From JASHVB01 sp035508435 (GTDB lineage Bacteria > Pseudomonadota > Alphaproteobacteria > Acetobacterales > Acetobacteraceae): a stretch of DNA of 64,000 nt. The DNA is taken from assembly GCA_035508435.1 (NCBI GenBank), contig DATJNA010000127.1, positions 1 to 64,000 on the forward strand. The letters are read 5' to 3'. This document shows positions 34,917 through 43,297 of this stretch, piece after piece (position 1 is the stretch's first letter; the number at the start of each line of letters is the position of its first letter). Below the pieces are notes generated by a model. It ran no database searches. It was given only the letters and a program-made list of their open reading frames with translations, and had not been told where the DNA came from. The position numbers were made by a program, and so were the translations under genes.

Positions 34917-35972
34917 ATGCGTGGTGTGGTGTTTACCGGTGGCCGCGACCTCGAGCTGATGGACTTCGCCGACCCCACGCCGGGACCGCACGAAGTCGTG
35001 GTGGAAATGAAAGCGTCCGGCATGTGCGGCAGCGACCTGCACCAGTACCGCAGGCCAAAGACCAGCGGTGGCGCGAATGCCACCGGACTGCCGGCCAATC
35101 CCAATCCGGTGATCGCGGGTCATGAACCGTGCGGCGTGGTGGCTGCGGTCGGCACGGCCGTTTCGGATCAGGAAGCACGCGTCGGCGAGCGGGTGATGGT
35201 GCACCACTACCAGGGGTGCACGCAGTGCAATCACTGCCGGGCCGGCTGGCAGCAGCTCTGCCAGGAAGTGCCGGTGAAAGTGTACGGCAGCAATGCGCAT
35301 GGCGGTCACGCGAAATATCTGTGCGTGCCCGCCAACACCATGGTGCCCCTGCCGGATGAGCTAAGCTTCTCGGCCGGTGCGGCGATCGCTTGCGGGTCCG
35401 GCACCGCCTATAGCGCGCTCCGCCGGATGAACCTGTCCGGCAACGACACGATTGCGATCTTCGGGCAGGGGCCAGTGGGCTTGGCCGGGACGCAGTTCGC
35501 CAAGGCGATGGGCGCGCGCGTGATCGCGCTGGATGTCAATCCGCAGCGCCTGACCCGCGCGAAGGAATTCGGGGCCGATGAAGTCGTGGACCCTGGCTCC
35601 AACGATCCCGTCGCCGCGATCAAGGACCTGACCCATGGGCGTTATGCCGACCTGTCGCTGGATACATCGAGCAATCCGGAGGCGCGGGCGAACGCGATCC
35701 GCAGCACCAAGGTGTGGGGCACCATGTGCTTCGTCGGCGAGGGCGGCGACGTGCGGATCGATGTAAGCCCGATGCTGCTGCGGCGGCAGATGACCTTGGT
35801 CGCGTCGTGGACCTTCTCCAACATCATCCAGGCGGAGTGCGCGCGCTTCTGCGTCGAGCGCAGGGTCGACGTGGACCGCTTGTTCACCCACCACTGGAAG
35901 CTGGAGCAAGCGGAGGAGGCGTACAAATTGTTCGACAAGCAGAGTGATGGGAAAGGCGTCTTCTTGATGTGA
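34917..35972 (+). CDS. zinc-dependent alcohol dehydrogenase (MDR family)
   Basis: A 351-residue medium-chain dehydrogenase. Catalytic zinc motifs are MKASGMCGSDLHQY and AGHEPCGVVAAVG. A structural zinc cluster is partly seen in CTQCNHCRAGWQQLC. The nucleotide-binding fold contains IFGQGPVGLAGTQFAKAMGARVIALDVNP. These enzymes oxidise alcohols or polyols with NAD(P). A gggaggg site directly precedes the ATG. It stands alone ahead of a palindromic element and the peptide transporter genes. The substrate is not clear. Confidence 0.9.
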   Translation: MRGVVFTGGRDLELMDFADPTPGPHEVVVEMKASGMCGSDLHQYRRPKTSGGANATGLPANPNPVIAGHEPCGVVAAVGTAVSDQEARVGERVMVHHYQGCTQCNHCRAGWQQLCQEVPVKVYGSNAHGGHAKYLCVPANTMVPLPDELSFSAGAAIACGSGTAYSALRRMNLSGNDTIAIFGQGPVGLAGTQFAKAMGARVIALDVNPQRLTRAKEFGADEVVDPGSNDPVAAIKDLTHGRYADLSLDTSSNPEARANAIRSTKVWGTMCFVGEGGDVRIDVSPMLLRRQMTLVASWTFSNIIQAECARFCVERRVDVDRLFTHHWKLEQAEEAYKLFDKQSDGKGVFLM

Positions 35973-35984
35973 CCGATCACGGAG

Positions 35985-36118
35985 ACCTTCGCCTCCCCTT
36001 GCGCGCTTGGGCCGCTAAGCGGCGCAAGAATTGGGGGAGGGAGCGTGCAATCCGAAGTCGCCGTTTGTCGGCGCCCCTCCCCCAAGCCCCTCCGGCAAGG
36101 GGAGGGGAGTTTCGTGCC
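35985..36118. repeat. polypurine palindromic element (type C)
   Basis: Arms at 35991-36006 (tcccctt... region) and 36082-36113 (cccctcccccaagcccctcc... ggcaaggggaggggag) are partly complementary. A second pair flanks the middle: gcttgggccgctaagcggc and ccgcttagc-like. The element sits between the alcohol dehydrogenase and the transporter genes. Confidence 0.5.
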
Positions 36119-36171
36119 GCGGCACGATCGCTCTGGCCACTGGCCGATGGTTTGCCTAGAACCCGGCTGCC

Positions 36172-37161
36172 ATGCTCGCCTTTATCCTCTCCCGCATCCT
36201 CCAGGCCATTCCGGTCCTGCTGGTCGTCGGCTTCATTGCGTTCGCGATGTTCGCCTATATCGGCGACCCGGTCGCCAGCATGCTCGGCCAGGACTACACC
36301 GAGGCGCAACGCCAGGCGCTGGTGCACCAGCTTGGCCTGGATCAGCCGTTCTTCGTGCAATACGTGCATTTCATCTGGGCCGCGCTGCACGGCAATTTCG
36401 GCATCAGCTTCCGCTTGGCCGAACCGGTCGGCTCACTGATCGCCAGCCGCCTGCCGGCAACGCTGGAACTGGCGATCGCCTCCACAGTGCTGGCCGTGGT
36501 CGTCGGCGTGCCGCTCGGCGTCTATGCCGGCATCTATCGCGATTCATGGTTGTCACGCCTGATCATGGTCGTCAGCCTCGTCGGCGTCTCACTGCCAACC
36601 TTCTTGCTCGGCATCCTGCTGATCCTGGTATTCGCTGTTGCCTTGGGTTGGCTGCCAAGCTTCGGCCGCGGTCCGGTGGTGCAGGTCGGTGCATGGTGGA
36701 CCACCGGCTTTACCTCGTGGGAGGGCATCAAGGCGCTGATCCTGCCCGCGGTGACGCTGGGCATGTTCCAGCTCACGCTGATCATGCGCCTGGTGCGCGC
36801 CGAGATGCTGGAAGTGCTGCGCGCCGACTACATCAAATTCGCCCGCGCCCGCGGCCTGACCAGCCGGGCAATCAATTTCGGCCACGCGCTGAAGAACACG
36901 CTGGTGCCCGTGATCACCATCATTGGCCTGCAGTTCGGCGGCATCGTCGCCTACGCGCTGGTGACCGAGACGGTGTTCCAATGGCCGGGCGTCGGCCTGC
37001 TGCTGGCGCAGTCCATTGCGGTAGCAGATATCCCGGTGATGTCGGCCTACTTGCTCCTGGTGTCGCTGCTGCTGGTGATGATCAACCTGGTGGTGGACCT
37101 GTTGTATTACGCGATCGATCCGAGGCTGCGGGTGGAGCGCGGCTCGGCGCGGGGGCACTGA
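36172..37161 (+). CDS. dppB: peptide/nickel-type ABC transporter permease, DppB-like
   Basis: A 329-residue inner-membrane permease with about six hydrophobic segments. It starts MLAFILSRILQAIPVLLVVGFIAFAMF and carries the coupling-helix-like EVLRADYIKFARARGLTSRAINFGHALKNTLVPV (EAA loop). The GDP...LGLDQPFFVQYVHF extracytoplasmic loop is typical of DppB/GsiC proteins. It forms the channel with the following DppC-like subunit. The gap of 189 bp to dppC contains no gene. The symbol reflects family only. Confidence 0.9.
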   Translation: MLAFILSRILQAIPVLLVVGFIAFAMFAYIGDPVASMLGQDYTEAQRQALVHQLGLDQPFFVQYVHFIWAALHGNFGISFRLAEPVGSLIASRLPATLELAIASTVLAVVVGVPLGVYAGIYRDSWLSRLIMVVSLVGVSLPTFLLGILLILVFAVALGWLPSFGRGPVVQVGAWWTTGFTSWEGIKALILPAVTLGMFQLTLIMRLVRAEMLEVLRADYIKFARARGLTSRAINFGHALKNTLVPVITIIGLQFGGIVAYALVTETVFQWPGVGLLLAQSIAVADIPVMSAYLLLVSLLLVMINLVVDLLYYAIDPRLRVERGSARGH

Positions 37162-37350
37162 AAATATGGCGCCGCAGCTTCACCCAGATGCGCCCAGGTT
37201 GGTCCCGGGCTGGCGTCATTGCGCGGGCCATGCCACGGATCAGTCGCGTTCGCAGTTGCCATCCGGGTTTGCTCTAAGCCCCATCAGCGTGCATCTGCGT
37301 TCATCTGCGGCCCCGATGGCCGTTTGCCACCGCCACGAAAGCCACCGCGG

Positions 37351-38274
37351 ATGAGCGCTACCACCAGCCGGCTCGCGCGCGCGTGGGACAGCGACGTTCT
37401 CTACAGCTTCCGGCATTCTCCCGTGGCGATCCTGTCGGCTTTCATCGCCCTGGTGTTGATCCTCTCGGCAGTGCTCGCCCCCTGGATCGCGCCGCACGAT
37501 CCGATGGACCTGGCCAGCCTTTCCCTCCTCGACAGCTTCAAGCCCCCGGTGCCGATGGACGGGTCCGACTGGTCCAACTTGCTCGGCACCGACAACCAGG
37601 GCCGCGACGTGCTCTCTGCCATCATGTATGGCATGCGCATCAGCCTGCTGGTCGGCTTCGCTTCCATCCTTTTCGCCGTGGTGCTGGGCATCGGCATCGG
37701 CCTGCTGGCGGGGTACGTCGGCGGCATGCTCGGTGTGCTGCTGATGCGCATCGCCGACGTGCAACTGACCTTTCCCGCCATCCTCACCGCGCTGCTGGTC
37801 GATGGTGTGATCGGCGCCGCGTTGCCGCGCACCTTGCACGAGCGATTACAGCTCTACGTCATCGTCTTCGCCATCGGCATCAGCCTGTGGCCCGGCATCG
37901 CCCGCACCGTGCGCGGCTCGACGATGGTGGAGCGCAACAAGGACTATGTGATGGCGGCGCGGGTCATTGGCGTGCCGTCGTGGAAGATCATGCTGAGCCA
38001 CGCGCTGCCCAACGTCATCGGCCCGGTGCTGGTGATCGGCACGCTGGGGCTCGGGCTGGCGGTGGTGGCGGAAGCGACGCTGTCGTTCCTCGGCGTGGGC
38101 CTGCCGCCGACCCAGCCGTCGCTCGGCACGCTCATACGATTCGGCAACGACTTCCTGTTCTCCGGCCAGTGGTGGGTCACGATCTACCCGGGGGTCGCGC
38201 TGGTGCTGCTGGTGCTGTCCATCAACCTGCTGGGAGACTGGCTGCGCGACGTGCTGAATCCGAGGCTGCGATGA
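37351..38274 (+). CDS. dppC: peptide/nickel-type ABC transporter permease, DppC-like
   Basis: A 307-residue permease: an N-terminal hydrophobic segment (VAILSAFIALVLILSAVLAPWIAPHDP), the DppC hallmark LGTDNQGRDVLSAIMYGMRISLLVG and the EAA loop VMAARVIGVPSWKIMLSHALPNVIGPV. The ATG at 37351 is preferred; a longer upstream frame lacks family similarity. It partners DppB-like at 36172. It is followed by a VMAGLDPAI-type palindromic element, then the ATPase genes. Confidence 0.9.
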   Translation: MSATTSRLARAWDSDVLYSFRHSPVAILSAFIALVLILSAVLAPWIAPHDPMDLASLSLLDSFKPPVPMDGSDWSNLLGTDNQGRDVLSAIMYGMRISLLVGFASILFAVVLGIGIGLLAGYVGGMLGVLLMRIADVQLTFPAILTALLVDGVIGAALPRTLHERLQLYVIVFAIGISLWPGIARTVRGSTMVERNKDYVMAARVIGVPSWKIMLSHALPNVIGPVLVIGTLGLGLAVVAEATLSFLGVGLPPTQPSLGTLIRFGNDFLFSGQWWVTIYPGVALVLLVLSINLLGDWLRDVLNPRLR

Positions 38275-38292
38275 AGTCACTCCTGAAACCAC

Positions 38293-38370
38293 CCATGACC
38301 GGGCTTGATCCCGCCATCCGCGCACGATCTGCGGTGCAGAGATGGCCGGATCAGGCGCGGCAATGACGAG
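38293..38370. repeat. palindromic element of the VMAGLDPAI type (copy 2)
   Basis: It reads cccatgaccgggcttgatcc... gatggccggatcaggcgcgg... caatgacg on the plus strand. The two arms are near mirror images. The left arm encodes MTGLDPAI in one frame, as in other copies. It lies between dppC and the first ATPase gene without breaking either. Confidence 0.8.
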
Positions 38371-38387
38371 GGAGGCAGGCTCCCGCC

Positions 38388-39386
38388 ATGGCCCTTCTCA
38401 CGGTCTCGAACCTCAGCGTCGAATTTCCTACCCGCCGCGGCCTGCTGCGTGCGCTGGACGACGTTTCTTTCGCCATCGATGCCGGTGAAATCCTCGGCGT
38501 GGTGGGCGAGTCCGGTGCCGGCAAGTCGCTCACCGGCGCCGCGGTTATCGGCTTGCTGGAACCGCCCGGCCGCATCGCCGGTGGCGAGGTTCGCCTGAGT
38601 GGCGAGCGCATCGACAACCTTCCCCCCGAGCGCCTGCGCCGGATTCGCGGGCGGCAAATCGGCACCATCTTCCAGGACCCGCTCACCACGCTGAACCCCC
38701 TCTACTCGATCGGCCGCCAGCTCATCGAGACAATGCAGACGCACATGCGCCTCTCCGACTCCGAAGCGCGGAAGCGCGCGATCGAATGGCTGGAACGAGT
38801 GGGGATCCCGGCTGCGGCACGGCGCGTCGATGCGTACCCGCACGAATTCTCCGGTGGCATGCGCCAGCGCGTGGTGGTGGCGCTCGCGCTTTGCGCCGAG
38901 CCGCGCCTGATCATCGCCGACGAACCCACCACCGCGCTCGATGTCTCGGTGCAGGCGCAGATCATCACGCTGCTGAAGCGCCTCACCCGCGACCACGGCA
39001 CCGCCGTGATGCTGGTGACGCACGACATGGGTGTGATCGCGGAAACCGCCGACCGTGTGGCCGTGATGTACGCCGGCCGCATCGCCGAGATCGGCCCGGT
39101 GCTGAGCGTCATCAAGCATCCGGCCCATCCTTACACCGAGGGTCTGATGGGCAGCATCCCGCCGATCGAGCATCGTGTGGCGCGCCTGCGCCAGATCGAC
39201 GGCGCCATGCCGCGGCTGAACGCCATCCCGCCCGGCTGCGCCTTCAACCCCCGCTGCCCCAAGGCCTTCGCCCGCTGTTTCACCGAACGCCCCGACCTGC
39301 TGGATGCCGGTGCCACGGTGGCGGCGTGCTGGCTGCATGCGCCGATTGACCGGCCACTGGTGCGCCCGGCCAACACCCATGCCTGA
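38388..39386 (+). CDS. dppD: peptide ABC transporter ATPase, DppD/OppD-like
   Basis: A 332-residue ABC ATPase. Walker A is GESGAGKS near residue 44, the signature FSGGMRQRVVVALAL, Walker B LIIADEPTTALDVSVQAQI and switch LVTHDMGVIAET. The C-terminal GCAFNPRCPKAFARC supplies the oligopeptide/dipeptide-family cluster-binding extension. It overlaps the second ATPase gene by eight bases (ATGCCTGA). Confidence 0.94.
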   Translation: MALLTVSNLSVEFPTRRGLLRALDDVSFAIDAGEILGVVGESGAGKSLTGAAVIGLLEPPGRIAGGEVRLSGERIDNLPPERLRRIRGRQIGTIFQDPLTTLNPLYSIGRQLIETMQTHMRLSDSEARKRAIEWLERVGIPAAARRVDAYPHEFSGGMRQRVVVALALCAEPRLIIADEPTTALDVSVQAQIITLLKRLTRDHGTAVMLVTHDMGVIAETADRVAVMYAGRIAEIGPVLSVIKHPAHPYTEGLMGSIPPIEHRVARLRQIDGAMPRLNAIPPGCAFNPRCPKAFARCFTERPDLLDAGATVAACWLHAPIDRPLVRPANTHA

Positions 39387-40407
39387 AGTGTCCACCTCCG
39401 CCAGAGCCGTCGCCACGACGCCGATGTTGGAGGCGATCGGCGTGTCCCATCATTTTGACGTCTCGCCACCCTTCCTGCAGCGCCTGCTGGCGCACGGCGG
39501 CAAGAAGCAGTCGCTGCGTGCCGTGGACGACGTCTCCTTCGCCATTGCCCCTGGCACCACGCTTTCTCTGGTCGGCGAGTCCGGCTGCGGCAAATCCACG
39601 GTCGCGCGACTGGCGGTCGGCCTCTATACGCCCAGCATGGGTGAAATCCGCTTCGAAGGCCGGCTGCTGAGCGCCGCCCGGGCCCAGTCCGACCTGCGGC
39701 GGCGGATGAACATGATCTTCCAGGATCCCTACGCCTCGCTGAACCCGCGCTGGCGCGTGCGCGACATCATCGCCGAGCCGCTGCGCACCTTCGACATCGT
39801 CCATTCCGCGCCCGCGCTCCGCGACCGCGTCGCCGCGCTGCTCTCGCAGGTGGGCCTCGCGCCTGCGGATGGGGAAAAGTACCCGCACGAGTTCTCCGGC
39901 GGCCAGCGCCAGCGCATCTCCATCGCCCGCGCTCTGTCCAGCGAGCCCGAATTCCTGGTCTGCGACGAACCCACCTCCGCGCTCGATGTGTCGGTGCAGG
40001 CACAGATCCTGAACCTGATGCGCGACCTGCAGCTTCGCCTCGGCCTCACCTACCTTTTCATCAGCCATAACCTGGCGGTGGTGCGGCACATGTCGGACCG
40101 GCTGGGGGTGATGTATCTCGGCAGGATCGTCGAGCTCGGCCCCGCCGAGGCAATTTTTCGTACGCCGCGCCACCCCTATACCCGGCTATTGCTCGATGCG
40201 ATCCCGGACCTGGAGAATCCCGGACGTAGCCGCACGCCCGTCGGCGGCGAGGTGCCAAGTCCGATCGATCCGCCCCCCGGCTGTGCGTTTCATCCGCGTT
40301 GTCCGTTCGCCGATGCGCGGTGTCGGATGGAGAAGCCTGGCTATACGCGGACGCGGGACCAAATGGTGGCGTGCCACGCCGTGGAAGAGGGGCGCATCGC
40401 GCCGTGA
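39379..40407 (+). CDS. dppF: peptide ABC transporter ATPase, DppF/OppF-like
   Basis: A 342-residue ABC ATPase. Walker A GESGCGKSTVARL, signature EFSGGQRQRISIARALSSEP, Walker B LVCDEPTSALDVSVQAQI and switch LFISHNLAVV are all present, with the terminal GCAFHPRCPFADARC extension. The start ATG at 39379 lies in the end of dppD, indicating coupling. It heterodimerises with the previous subunit. No periplasmic binding protein gene lies within this cluster. Confidence 0.94.
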   Translation: MPEVSTSARAVATTPMLEAIGVSHHFDVSPPFLQRLLAHGGKKQSLRAVDDVSFAIAPGTTLSLVGESGCGKSTVARLAVGLYTPSMGEIRFEGRLLSAARAQSDLRRRMNMIFQDPYASLNPRWRVRDIIAEPLRTFDIVHSAPALRDRVAALLSQVGLAPADGEKYPHEFSGGQRQRISIARALSSEPEFLVCDEPTSALDVSVQAQILNLMRDLQLRLGLTYLFISHNLAVVRHMSDRLGVMYLGRIVELGPAEAIFRTPRHPYTRLLLDAIPDLENPGRSRTPVGGEVPSPIDPPPGCAFHPRCPFADARCRMEKPGYTRTRDQMVACHAVEEGRIAP

Positions 40408-40598
40408 GCATGCCATCCGACGACAACGATCCAGAGCAACCACCGCGCCATCACGCGCTGATCGGGCTGCTGCTATTGGTTTGTTTGCTCGCGGCGGTGT
40501 TGTTCGTGGTGCACGAGTTGCAGCAGTCGGCGAAGATGCAGGACTGCCTCGCCTCCGGTCGCACGAACTGCGCGCCGATCGAGACGAACGGACGTTAG
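40404..40598 (+). CDS. small membrane protein overlapping dppF
   Basis: A 64-residue protein (62 if it starts at the ATG at 40410). An acidic N-terminus (SMPSDDNDPEQPP) is followed by one transmembrane segment, ALIGLLLLVCLLAAVLFVVHEL, and a short periplasmic tail MQDCLASGRTNCAPIE with two cysteines that could pair. The GTG overlaps the stop of dppF, so it is translationally coupled. Similar tiny membrane proteins with a CxxxGRxNC tail are widespread in alphaproteobacteria but uncharacterised. Confidence 0.7.
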   Translation: MSMPSDDNDPEQPPRHHALIGLLLLVCLLAAVLFVVHELQQSAKMQDCLASGRTNCAPIETNGR

Positions 40599-40832
40599 GT
40601 TGGCCGCGTGCCGGCCCGCAATTCCCGTTCTCGGCGGCGGAATTGCCTCGATCCCTCCCGTTTCGCGAGAGATTATGGTGCGAGGCATCGTGGCGGGGGC
40701 GTATTGGCTGGGGCTCAGCGCCGGTCAGCATCCCGGCATCCAATCCGGTTGCATTTTCGCAAGGATCGTGCTTCGCTTCTCGGTCTGACCAGATCGCCGC
40801 GCCGGTAAAATAATATTGTACGGAGGCGTCCG

Positions 40833-42488
40833 ATGCGGGATTATCGCGAGGCGTACGAGTCATTCTCGATGGCCGCACTTGAGCAGGAGACGCTGTCGGG
40901 GGGCCTCTCGTCCGGAGTGAATGCCTGTATCGAATGCTGCGACCGCTGGGCCTCGGCGGACAAAACCGCATTGCATTGGGTGTCCCGGGACCTCACACGG
41001 CACGACGTCAGTTTTGCCGACCTGAGACGCGATGCGGCACGTTTCGCCAATCTCCTGCGGTCGCGCGGGATCGGGCCTGGCGACGTGGTTGCCGGCTTGC
41101 TGCCGAAAGTGCCGGAGCTGCTGACCGTCATCCTCGGCACATGGCGAGCCGGCGCGATCTATCAGGCATTGTTCACCGCCTTCGGCCCGGACGCGATCGC
41201 ATCGCGCATGACCGGCCCGGGCGGCAGTGGCGCGAAACTGGTCGTCACGGACGCGATCAATCGGCCGAAGCTGGACCAGGTACCGCACTGCCCGCCGGCA
41301 TTGATGATCGACCGCGGCGCACCAGGAGCAACCGCATTCGCCACCGAGATGGCAGCACAGGCGGACCTGTTCCAGCCCGTGATGCGCCTCGGCCACGATC
41401 CGTTCATCATGATTTACACGTCAGGCACCACGGGGAGCCCGAAGGGCGTGCGGATGCCACATGCGGCACTGCTGCAGTTCGCGGAAAGCATGCATCTTGG
41501 CTTTGGCGTAGCCGAATCCGACACGTTCTGGTGCATGGCCGATCCGGGATGGGCGCTCGGCCTTTATCTCGGCGTCACCGGTCCTCTGCTGATCGGCAAG
41601 CCCGTGGTGCTGTACGATGGGCCCTTCACCGTGGACTCGACCGTGCGGGTGATCGCGGAGCTGGGCGTGACCAATTTCGTGACGGCGCCGACGGCGTTGC
41701 GGCTGATGCGCGCGGCTGGCGACGCGGCGGTCGCACCGATTGCCCACCGGCTTCGCGTCATCTCCGCCGGCGGTGAGGCGGTCAGTCCGGAAATCGTGCG
41801 CTGGGCCAATGCCACGCTGCATTGCCCCGTGCATGAGGTCTGGGGACAGACAGAAATGGGCGTCACCACTTACAACCATGTCGGGCTGCGGCAGGAGAAT
41901 CGCATCGGCAGCGTTGGCACAGCCAGCCGGGGCTTTGCCTTCGCCATTCTGAACGACGAACTGAACCCGGTGCCCGATGGCGAGGTCGGCGTGATGGCGG
42001 TAGACCGCGCGCGCTCGCCCCTGTTCTTTTTCGACGGCTACTGGCGCACCACCAATCAGCCGATCCACGGCAATTGGTACCTGACCGGCGATACGATGCA
42101 GCGGGACGGCGAAGGCTACTATCACTTCGTCGGCCGGAACGACGACCTGATCACCTCGTCGGGCTACCGCATCGGTCCGTCGGACATCGAAGACACCATC
42201 CTGTCGCACCCTTCAGTCGCCGAGGTCGCGGTTGTCGGAAGGCCCGACCCGGAGCGGACCGAGATCGTGAAAGCCTTCGTGGTGCTGCGGGCGGGATGGG
42301 AGGCGAGCGATGCCCTGGTGGGGCAATATCAGCAACTGGTTCGCGAGCGATTGGCCGCGCACGCCTATCCGCGTGAGGTGGCGTTCATGAGCGAGCTGCC
42401 CAAGACCCCCAGCGGCAAAGTGCAGCGCTTTGTGCTGCGGCGGATGGAGACGCCCGCTCGCGTGTCATCACCGGACCGGCAGCGCTGA
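40833..42488 (+). CDS. AMP-forming acyl-CoA synthetase
   Basis: A 551-residue ANL-superfamily ligase. The AMP-binding P-loop is MIYTSGTTGSPKGVRMPH, followed by VWGQTEMGVTTYNH, WYLTGDTMQRDGEGYYHFVGRNDDLITSSGYRIGPSDIE and the terminal catalytic lysine in LPKTPSGKVQRFVL. It activates a carboxylate, perhaps short or medium chain, as an acyl-adenylate and then as CoA ester. A cggagg site precedes the ATG. It stands alone between the transporter and a cupin gene on the opposite strand. Confidence 0.92.
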   Translation: MRDYREAYESFSMAALEQETLSGGLSSGVNACIECCDRWASADKTALHWVSRDLTRHDVSFADLRRDAARFANLLRSRGIGPGDVVAGLLPKVPELLTVILGTWRAGAIYQALFTAFGPDAIASRMTGPGGSGAKLVVTDAINRPKLDQVPHCPPALMIDRGAPGATAFATEMAAQADLFQPVMRLGHDPFIMIYTSGTTGSPKGVRMPHAALLQFAESMHLGFGVAESDTFWCMADPGWALGLYLGVTGPLLIGKPVVLYDGPFTVDSTVRVIAELGVTNFVTAPTALRLMRAAGDAAVAPIAHRLRVISAGGEAVSPEIVRWANATLHCPVHEVWGQTEMGVTTYNHVGLRQENRIGSVGTASRGFAFAILNDELNPVPDGEVGVMAVDRARSPLFFFDGYWRTTNQPIHGNWYLTGDTMQRDGEGYYHFVGRNDDLITSSGYRIGPSDIEDTILSHPSVAEVAVVGRPDPERTEIVKAFVVLRAGWEASDALVGQYQQLVRERLAAHAYPREVAFMSELPKTPSGKVQRFVLRRMETPARVSSPDRQR

Positions 42489-42550
42489 AGCAATCCTTGC
42501 TCGGGCGCGCGCGATGTTTGGGAGTGCCGGTTTGCCTCGCTCCTCGCAAT
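42486..42550. repeat. partial type B palindromic element
   Basis: Contains gaagcaatccttgctcgg directly after the acyl-CoA synthetase stop and cctcgctcctcgcaata at the far end, the same paired cores as in the complete copies but with eroded arms. Confidence 0.6.
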
Positions 42551-42647
42551 ACCTGGCTTGCGGACATGGACACCAACTGTCGGAGGCAGCGGCGGATGCT
42601 CTCGCGAGCTGTCGCCTCCGTTCACCTGCCCGTGCGAGAATGGCGGA

Positions 42648-43145
42648 TCAAGCCGGGTGTTTGTGGATTGGGTCCACCCAGTACACCGCCTCCGGCTTCT
42701 CCGCCGGCTCGATATCGAGGTTGACCACCACCGCCTCATTGTCGCTGCGCACCAGCACGCATTCCAGCGTCTCGTCGGAGCTGGCGTTGATCTCCTGGTG
42801 CGGCACGTAGGGCGGAACGAAGATGAAGTCGCCCGGCTCGGCCTCGGCGACATATTCCAGCTTCTCGCCCCACCGCATCCGCGCCTTGCCGCGCACCACG
42901 TAGATCACGCTCTCCAACGCGCCGTGGTGATGCGCACCGGTCTTGGCATTGGCGTGGATGTGCACCGTGCCGGCCCAGATCTTCTGCGCTCCGACGCGCG
43001 CGGCATTGATCGCCGCCGCCCGGTTCATCCCCGGCGTCTGCGGCGTGTTGGTATCGAGCTGGCTGCCCTTGATCACCCGCACGCCGTTGTGCCGCCAATC
43101 GACCGTGCCGGGTGGCGGCGTGGTATGCTCATGGCCATGGCTCAT
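42648..43145 (-). CDS. cupin-domain protein
   Basis: A 165-residue single-domain cupin. Metal-ligand motif 1 is TGAHHHGALESVIYVVRG (H-x-H, E) and motif 2 is PGDFIFVPPYVPHQEINAS with the third His. Many such proteins are small dioxygenases or isomerases; the reaction is not evident. The ATG at 43145 has a perfect ggagg site. Upstream, an FNR/CRP-type box at 43231-43246 lies 86 bp away in the divergent region shared with the gene at 43298. Confidence 0.85.
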   Translation of the reverse strand: MSHGHEHTTPPPGTVDWRHNGVRVIKGSQLDTNTPQTPGMNRAAAINAARVGAQKIWAGTVHIHANAKTGAHHHGALESVIYVVRGKARMRWGEKLEYVAEAEPGDFIFVPPYVPHQEINASSDETLECVLVRSDNEAVVVNLDIEPAEKPEAVYWVDPIHKHPA

Positions 43146-43230
43146 CGCGGACCTCCTTCCCCATGTCGGCCCATTTCTGGCGCGGCCCGCCACCCATGGG
43201 AACCCCTTGGGCCGTGCAGACCCCCAAACC

Positions 43231-43246
43231 TGTGATCTGCGTCACA
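43231..43246. promoter_or_regulatory. FNR/CRP-type operator, tgtgatctgcgtcaca
   Basis: A perfect 16-bp inverted repeat, matching the CRP pattern TGTGA-N6-TCACA and close to the FNR-type core TGAT-N4-GTCA. The inner 12 bases equal those of the box at 17396-17409. It ends 51 bp before the ATG at 43298 and 85 bp from the divergent cupin gene. Confidence 0.7.
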
Positions 43247-43297
43247 GCGCGAGCGTCACGGGACCGTTAACATCCCGACAAGAGTTGGGGGACGGCG

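Noticed and set aside
36045..37277. 410-codon ORF overlapping dppB
   Set aside because: Shifted frame over DppB; lacks hydrophobic segments and includes RRH-rich shadow sequence.
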